Source: Styela clava
Taxonomy: Eukaryota; Chordata; Ascidiacea; Stolidobranchia; Styelidae
DNA length: 64,000 bases
Reading direction: 5' to 3'
Assembly: GCF_964204865.1 (NCBI RefSeq)
Contig: NC_135257.1
Location: forward strand, 3,472,001 to 3,536,000
A program made the position numbers and the translations under genes. Every line of letters begins with the position of its first letter. The stretch's first letter is position 1. The notes below the pieces were generated by a model. The model was not told the origin of the DNA, ran no database searches, and worked only from the letters and a program-made list of their open reading frames with translations. This document shows positions 58,130-64,000 of this stretch, in pieces.

Positions 58130-60759
58130 AAGTAGTGCAATTTACTAAATTTAATGAAGTTTTTATTAGATTTCATTGCATCATAGTTCGGACAACCACG
58201 CGTTTTGCCAGATTACTGCCGTGATTACAGATTGCAAGGGAGGGTAAAATAGAACATGTTTTATCAAATCGAATAATTCGAATATTTTTAACGAATTGTC
58301 AAATATCGGGTATTTTTATTATATATACAACAGGCATGTAGAACGCTAGACATTCTAATGTTGGTGAGCTATTTCTGCCTTTCCTCTTTTTTCACAAGGA
58401 CCAATTATTACACAACGGCGAACGTCAAAGTTTGGCTGTATATTCCTGGGAGAACTATGCGTTCATATCGGCGACATATGTTAAAGACAGCTAATAGGGA
58501 GTGAATTCGGGGTTTTATTCCGATTTTTATCTTTTGCGTCGGCTATGATCCTTCTCCCTACCGTTTTTAAATTACCTGTCCATATCTTAAGCTAAAAATA
58601 TTACCATTTCTGACGCCGGAATGCGGATATCTATGAATACGATAGTTGACCTTCTTTTTATTTTTCTACTGTGCCTGTTTTATTTTCGTATTGAATGGTG
58701 AATGAAAACCCGGCAAATGCCTTGGTAAAATTTCACACAATAATTTGTTACCTTGTTTGACATTTTCAATTTACGAAACGCGCGGTGTTGGCGCCCTTTA
58801 TGCAAAACTTGGAATTGAAACAATACCCAGATACGACTCCTCAAATTTGTCGTTTCTGTTCGGTAGCAAGAGCCGTGGGGTAATTCTCTGGAATTTAAGG
58901 GATTGGAATCACTTGAAATAAATTTAAAAATGAAATTACTTCGCGGCACACCTAAATCATTTCGCGACGCACTAATGTGCCGCGGCACCCTGGTTGGGAA
59001 CCCCTGGACTAGAGGCATTGATTTGTTAGGAGCTGTGATAAAAATAACAAAGCGTCTTGGCTTGTCATTGGCAACTTTCGGAAATAACCACTGATGGCGC
59101 CTCATCAATAGTTGGGAAACAACATTTTTATTGTTCTAATAATTGTGAAAGTTTGGTGTGAGAGAATTATTTTTTATTTCATTAACTTGTAGTCAGTGTA
59201 GCAAAACTACAATATAACTACCATGTTAAGTGGCCCGCGCAATTATTAGTTAACTACATGTGGCCCTTTGGCCAAAAAGGTCGTAAGACCCTGGACTCTA
59301 AACCCTGAGGCCATTGAAAAATCGTCTATGTAAACTACTGAAGTGCGGAAATTTCTGTGGTGCCCATTTTCATTATTGTCACACGCACCTGGTTATATTG
59401 CTTAATGCAGTGAACCAGTGGTTCTCAACCTTTTACGCCTTTACGGCAACATGTCCTAGCAGCCCCAGCCTGCCGGTACTGTTTAGTCCTGTCTGCCAGC
59501 ATCATCCAAGTCTTCATTAAGTTTCATTCAACGGCTCTTGCCCTAAAATAATAGACTACAATCTAATTTACAAACGTTATTGCGAATATTCTGCAACTTT
59601 GAGATTCTTCCGAAACTATGCCAGCAAAAAATTAATCAACTGAAAGTACCGCATGATTTGGGCACAGATAGCAAACGTCTGTCATCTGCCAGAACAGATG
59701 CGTCGTATGCCATGAAAATTACAAGGTTGCAAAAAATCTAAGCCCGCTGCTTCAGGCAAATACTTGCTTCACCTATGCAAGACAATGTTTGAATATTGTG
59801 ACAAATACCCATGTATAGGCGAAAAACAAACATGGGTGGAAAAATGTTTAGAAATATTTCACGTTCAATATTTTTCTGTTAATTGTAAATAAAATTGCAA
59901 GCTGGTTCATATTTTTTACACATTGCCATAAGTTTATAGGGTATATATTCCCGTAGTATGTAAATTGGGTTAGGGTTAAGCCATAACTAAACAAATATAT
60001 AGGAAAAGTCCTACCGTACAGATGCGCGACATTCGTGTCTATTTATCTGAGTATTGTTCTTGTATTTTGTTACATAATGCATTTGAAGTTTTTTTTTCAT
60101 GGTAAAATATATGCTTCTCAAATGACCGAACCCAAGTACTAGGCCAGTTATAAATGATAGTAAATGTACATTAATATCCAATATTTAAAACAAAATCAGT
60201 TTGCCGATACCAACGTGTTATGGTACCACGAACTCAATAAATATTTAAACGTTTTAGATCAAATGAAGGTAAATATGAAACACGTGCTTTATATTTCTTA
60301 GTATAGAGGTCCTGGGTTTTTATTTTTACTATTTTAATTATAATCGAAATATTCAATACGATTGCTGATAGTTTTTGAAAAAGAAATCTGTATTTTAATT
60401 AAATCGAAACCATGCCCAATTCATCGAGTAAGTTGAACTAAACCAAATTAAAACTGAAACCAAATTTAAAATGGAAGACTATATTTCTTACGGTTACCAT
60501 AATTATTATTATACATAAAAAACATCAAATTGATGACTATTCCTATAACAACTTTTTTTTACAAAATTAACAAATGGAGAACACAATGGCACTAATGGGT
60601 AATATATAAGCTCTATTGTGATTCTCGTACGCTCTGAATAATATATATGGGATTACATTGTAGTCTACTATGTCATATATTTGTTTAGCCTAATTAGCTT
60701 AAGCAAGATCAGTGTTTCAATGATAAAACTTATTCATATATAAAATTAATTCCTCTTCC
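58130..60759. other. No gene; isolated transposon ends
   Basis: A hAT-type right end (GGTTGGGAACCCCTG, ending 59006) is preceded by GCGGCACACCTAAATCATTT and GTGCCGCGGCACC. A hAT-type left end (CAGTGGTTCTCAACCTTTTA) starts at 59416. A degenerate fragment of the AAGATGGCGG MITE interior (GTAGTATGTAAATTGGGTTAGG) lies at about 59955-59978. Their partners were not found. Confidence 0.5.
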
Positions 60760-61978
60760 TTATATTTTTTCTTCCACTCGTCTGTCTATTTCACTAGATT
60801 GCTCAGCAGTAAAATGATTCTTCCAATTCCTGAAATGAGAGTTACTGTATACAAGAAGAAATTATATACAAATAACCATAGTGCTAGAAACCAATATATA
60901 TTCTCTACAAATTATTGTGATTAATACATTTACTAAGATAAATGTAATGCAGAAACCGCATTCATATGTACCTGTCATGCATATTTTAGTGGAATGGCGA
61001 AAATTGCATCTTCTGATTTCGATGCCATATCAGATTTTCTCATGGTATCAATTGAACATTTTTCAACTATTTCATTGATTTCGTCATCTGATAGTTCAAC
61101 TCCCAGAAATTGTGACAACTCTCTTGTTTTTTCATGAGGACTCTGGATAGAAAGCAAAACCTAAGTCTAATTGAAAGAATTATGTGTTACAACAATTGAA
61201 AATACAATAATTAGAAGTAGCAATTCGAAATGACCAATTATGCTTTTTAAATATCAAATAACTTTTTAATATATTAGAGATTAGGATACCCTAATCATTT
61301 CTTCATACATCATCAATATTGCGTTGTTGTTGTTTTTTATATGAGTCAGCCAAAATAGGATGTGATCGAAATATGTTTCTTCTTTTTGCAGGCCAAAGGG
61401 ATACGGCTATTAATAAAGAAATCAAATGCTTAATTATTCAATTCAATTTCAAATGTTATTCTCACGGTCTCCAATCTGCATCTCCAGTCCAATATTTGCT
61501 GTTTCCTAATACAATTTGCATGCTGAGCGTTTTTCAGCTGCTCCCACTCAAAAGATGCTATTTTTGTTACAGTAAAGATTTTGTAGAATGCTGTTGCTTG
61601 TTCACAGATTGTGGAAACAAATACCTTTTATTGCTCCTCCAAAATATTTGTTCCAATCGTTGATTGTAAATCTCGCTAGCTCGCTCTCGTAAGGAAATTC
61701 TTTTATGAAATTGAAGAACGAAACAAGCCTGTCCTTCGGATTTCGTAATGTATAAACAATCTGAAAATAAAACACAAATATTATTTTCACTGCTTCTTTA
61801 TTTATACATTGCAAAGTGAACACTTTTGATGCTGTTGTTACAAAAATGTACAAATCTGAAAGTTTGTTAGATACGGCCACATAAAATTTTTCACTAACCC
61901 TCATGTGGTTTCGTAGATGCACGCAACTCGAAATTTGATGCAAATTCTCAGTGAAGCGTTTATCCCCAATTCTCTTTT
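60760..61978 (-). pseudogene. Cytosolic sulfotransferase (SULT family), partial, possibly decayed
   Basis: Minus-strand exons: 61760-61625 encodes IVYTLRNPKDRLVSFFNFIK, the SULT 3'-phosphate-binding signature with its R and S. Exon 61142-60972 encodes SPHEKTRELSQFLGVELSDD, the helix after the YEDM region. Exon 60829-60760 encodes NWKNHFTAEQSSEIDRR, the usual C-terminal GDWKNHFT box, and ends at TAA 60760-60762. A candidate upstream exon, 61978-61899 (ending HLRNHMR), joins in phase. A stretch at about 61557-61470 (SFEWEQLKN) may be the exon in between. Problems: TGA (60975-60977) lies one codon before the donor at 60971, the RKG of the PAPS site is missing, and no YEDM or TYPKSGT exon is visible. 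SULTs transfer sulfate from PAPS to hydroxyl or amine groups in the cytosol. This copy is truncated or inactivated unless a different splice is used. Confidence 0.7.
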
Positions 61979-63085
61979 CTGAGGGCGTTCAAAATAAGAA
62001 AAGAGTGCACCGCAACTAAGTGGCAGCATGTGACAAATAGGTCATTTTTTGTTTACCAGAGATCATACTAAGCTATTTTACTGCAATTTTTGAATGGGAA
62101 AATTTTGGAGGTGGAAGGATTTTATTATTGAATATTGATCCATAAACATTTTCTTAGTGAAGGAGGTTGGAGTATAACAAATAATAAATATTTTATTGAA
62201 TGAAATGACTAATGGTAAGAAATTAAGTAGTGGATTGTTCATTGGACTTGATGTTGTTGTTACTGTTATGAAAAAAATCGCTTCTCCTACTAACTATTTG
62301 ACCAATTGCGCTGTTAAAGTTTGTTGTTGCAAAGGCTAATACTACTACTGTATCTCAAAACCTTTGATACTACAATGGTGACTCGAATCAATGATTTGGT
62401 ATATGGATTCACATTGAGACTGGACGCATGAATTAACGAAAGCTTAATTGTTGTTTCTCTTTATTATTGCTTCTTAGGGGGAAATAGCGAAAGCATGGTT
62501 ATTGTTTCAGTTGAAAGTTGTTTAAGTAAAATGTAATACTACCGGTACGGTAATAAATTTGATACTACTTCGTTTTGACTTGAGTGTTCATATATTGAAG
62601 CATTGCTCTTATATTTTCGAAAATATCAATTATATATGTCTTTTTTCGTGAAGAATTTATCCTTGGCTGTTATGTAGCATTGCATGTATATTTATGTATA
62701 TTTAAAACATTTCTTTTCTAATTAACCAACACAACGATACCATAACCACTATAATAGCTAAAAACGTCAGGGGGTTATGAATTCAGCAAGACGCGTTCGA
62801 TGACATCCCTCCCGAATTATTACTGCGCGGAAAGCTTCAAAATGCAAAGTAAAAGTATTGTCAATGACAATACACTTCACGCAGTCGTACACTGATACAA
62901 AGTCTGTTGCACGCATTCTGTTTTATAAGACCACATAATATGCAGTAACTACCCGTCTCAAATTCATGCCATAATACATTTTTTTCCCTGACAGAAAAAT
63001 CAAATTGATTTTGCCGGAGGAAGTGATAGACGCCGGTGCAGACGTCTACTACGTGCATATTTTGAAACTGTCAGATTGTCTAGAG
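61979..63085. other. No gene seen
   Basis: AT-rich DNA where the N-terminal sulfotransferase exons would be expected; I could not find a TYPKSGT-type motif on the minus strand. No clear repeats. Confidence 0.4.
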
Positions 63086-63841
63086 CAGGGTTCGGCAACC
63101 TTTTGTTGCTCGCGGGCCAATTATGAAGTGGCACATATTTTTAAAAAGTTAAAATCGAACGGATGGCCGATGAATCACAATTTTTTCACACAGATCAAAA
63201 ATTGAAATTATAAGCAGCGCCCATCTTACAATTCATTTACAAATAACATTTGATTTGATATTTTTGTTGCATCACGCTTGATACGTTTTTGACATCAGGT
63301 GACACACTGGATGAAGTTAAGATTTGAACATTTTCCAAATCGGCATCACTTGCCCTAGTTTCTCCACTTATTCTTTGTAATGATAATTTTCGAAAATAAT
63401 TGTTCGCACACATATGTACTTCCAAACATCAGTATGAATTTTTTCGCATGGTTTGTCAAATTTGGAGAAAGTTTTCAAGGAGATAAAATGAAGCAGTGAT
63501 ACATCACTCGAATAAAATATAGATTTCTTTCTTCATTGCATTGCATCAAAAAACAAAGTTCATTTGAATATTTTGTGCGCCATTGAACCCTTTGCACTTA
63601 GCATCAACTTTGTTGTTTTGTTGCAATTTGTATATTTATAATTAAATTATAGTCACATTAAACGAGTACTTGGGAATTATATACTTGTTAGAATATATTA
63701 TAATTTAATCTACACGTGTTTCGCAATAAATTCTGTTACGTAAAAAAATGCATTCGTCAAAACAGCCATTTTGTTACAATAATTCAGTGAAGCTTCGCGG
63801 GTCAGAGATCCGGTCCGCGGTTGCCGGGTTTCCGACCCTTG
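63086..63841. mobile_element. Non-autonomous hAT element, 756 bp
   Basis: The left end is CAGGGTTCGGCAACCTTTTG, followed by CTCGCGGGCC. The right end reverse-complements to CAAGGGTCGGAAACCCGGCA. The flanks GTCTAGAG (63078-63085) and GTCTAGAC (63842-63849) match at 7 of 8. No transposase remains. Confidence 0.8.
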
Positions 63842-63948
63842 GTCTAGACTAGAGTCGAGAATTTAGAATTAACACTCTAAGACACTATTATCGGCAATCT
63901 TCCGGCACTAAATATCACTACTATGTGGGTTTCATTATCTTTGCACCC

Positions 63949-64000
63949 ACGTACATTTGCACTCAGGACAATTTCACCTACGAACAATTACACCCATACA
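63949..64000. repeat. Start of a repeat cut by the window end
   Basis: GCACCCACGTACATTTGCAC and the following CACCTACGAACAATTACACCC units resemble the arms of the foldback MITE at 45991-46177, with 'GCAC' replacing 'GAAC'. Confidence 0.5.

Noticed and set aside
62861-63425. Short open frames on both strands at 62.9-63.4 kb
   Set aside because: No motifs; most of the stretch lies in a non-autonomous hAT element.
1-64000. tRNA, rRNA, CRISPR, bacterial operons or integrated viral genes other than the BEL/Pao element
   Set aside because: None could be recognised by eye; a tRNA scan was not possible here, so absence of tRNA genes is not proven.

Overview
This is AT-rich animal (metazoan) nuclear DNA. 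Coding regions are cut into short exons with GT...AG introns of a few hundred bases to about 2 kb, and none of the gene order looks bacterial, organellar or viral. The genes recognised are animal families: a cyclic-nucleotide-binding protein of the CNBD2 type, a tetraspanin, a FAM166/CIMIP2-type ciliary protein, a cytosolic sulfotransferase, a fibrinogen-related domain and rhodopsin-like GPCR exons. BEL/Pao and hAT transposons and many MITEs fill the rest. An invertebrate such as a tunicate would fit, but nothing here fixes the species. Almost all host genes were assembled by hand from splice sites, reading phase and family motifs, because they are split into exons too short to stand out as open frames.

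Layout. 0-2 kb: no gene. 2.0-2.25 kb: a MITE. 2.55-12.99 kb: a hAT transposon with a broken BED-type transposase, split by an 8,033-bp BEL/Pao retrotransposon that has 853-bp LTRs and a perfect 5-bp target duplication. The DNA around the hAT has a paralogous empty site at about 27.3-28.1 kb. 13.7-14.7 kb (-): GPCR exons covering TM5, TM6 and possibly TM7. 16.95-20.8 kb (+): a second GPCR-like gene with TM1-TM5 and TM7, one frameshift and no TM6. 21-23.4 kb: two non-autonomous elements. 24.66-25.15 kb (-): a decayed fibrinogen-like domain. 25.5-28.1 kb: dispersed repeats. 28.6-36.6 kb (+): an 11-exon CNBD2-like gene coding for 610 residues.

37.4-40.4 kb (-): a five-exon gene for a 170-residue secreted precursor with dibasic sites and four C-terminal cysteines. 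I do not recognise it, and it is the best candidate for something undescribed. 42.5-47.2 kb (-): a complete five-exon tetraspanin of 261 residues. 47.9-48.8 kb (-): an intronless FAM166/CIMIP2-like gene. 51.0-51.4 kb (+): the last exon of an unknown protein. 53.3-58 kb: MITEs, a hAT derivative, and a long foldback element whose arms are 10-bp-period GCGCGAAACA arrays. 60.8-62.0 kb (-): sulfotransferase exons with a doubtful 3' junction. 63.1-63.8 kb: another hAT derivative.

How the genes relate. CNBD2 and the FAM166/CIMIP2 family are both linked to sperm flagella or cilia in mammals, and both lie in the 28-49 kb block. The tetraspanin and the secreted precursor are cell-surface or secretory products. 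There is no operon-like logic. The strongest structural story is the nested hAT/BEL insertion with its paralogous pre-insertion site.
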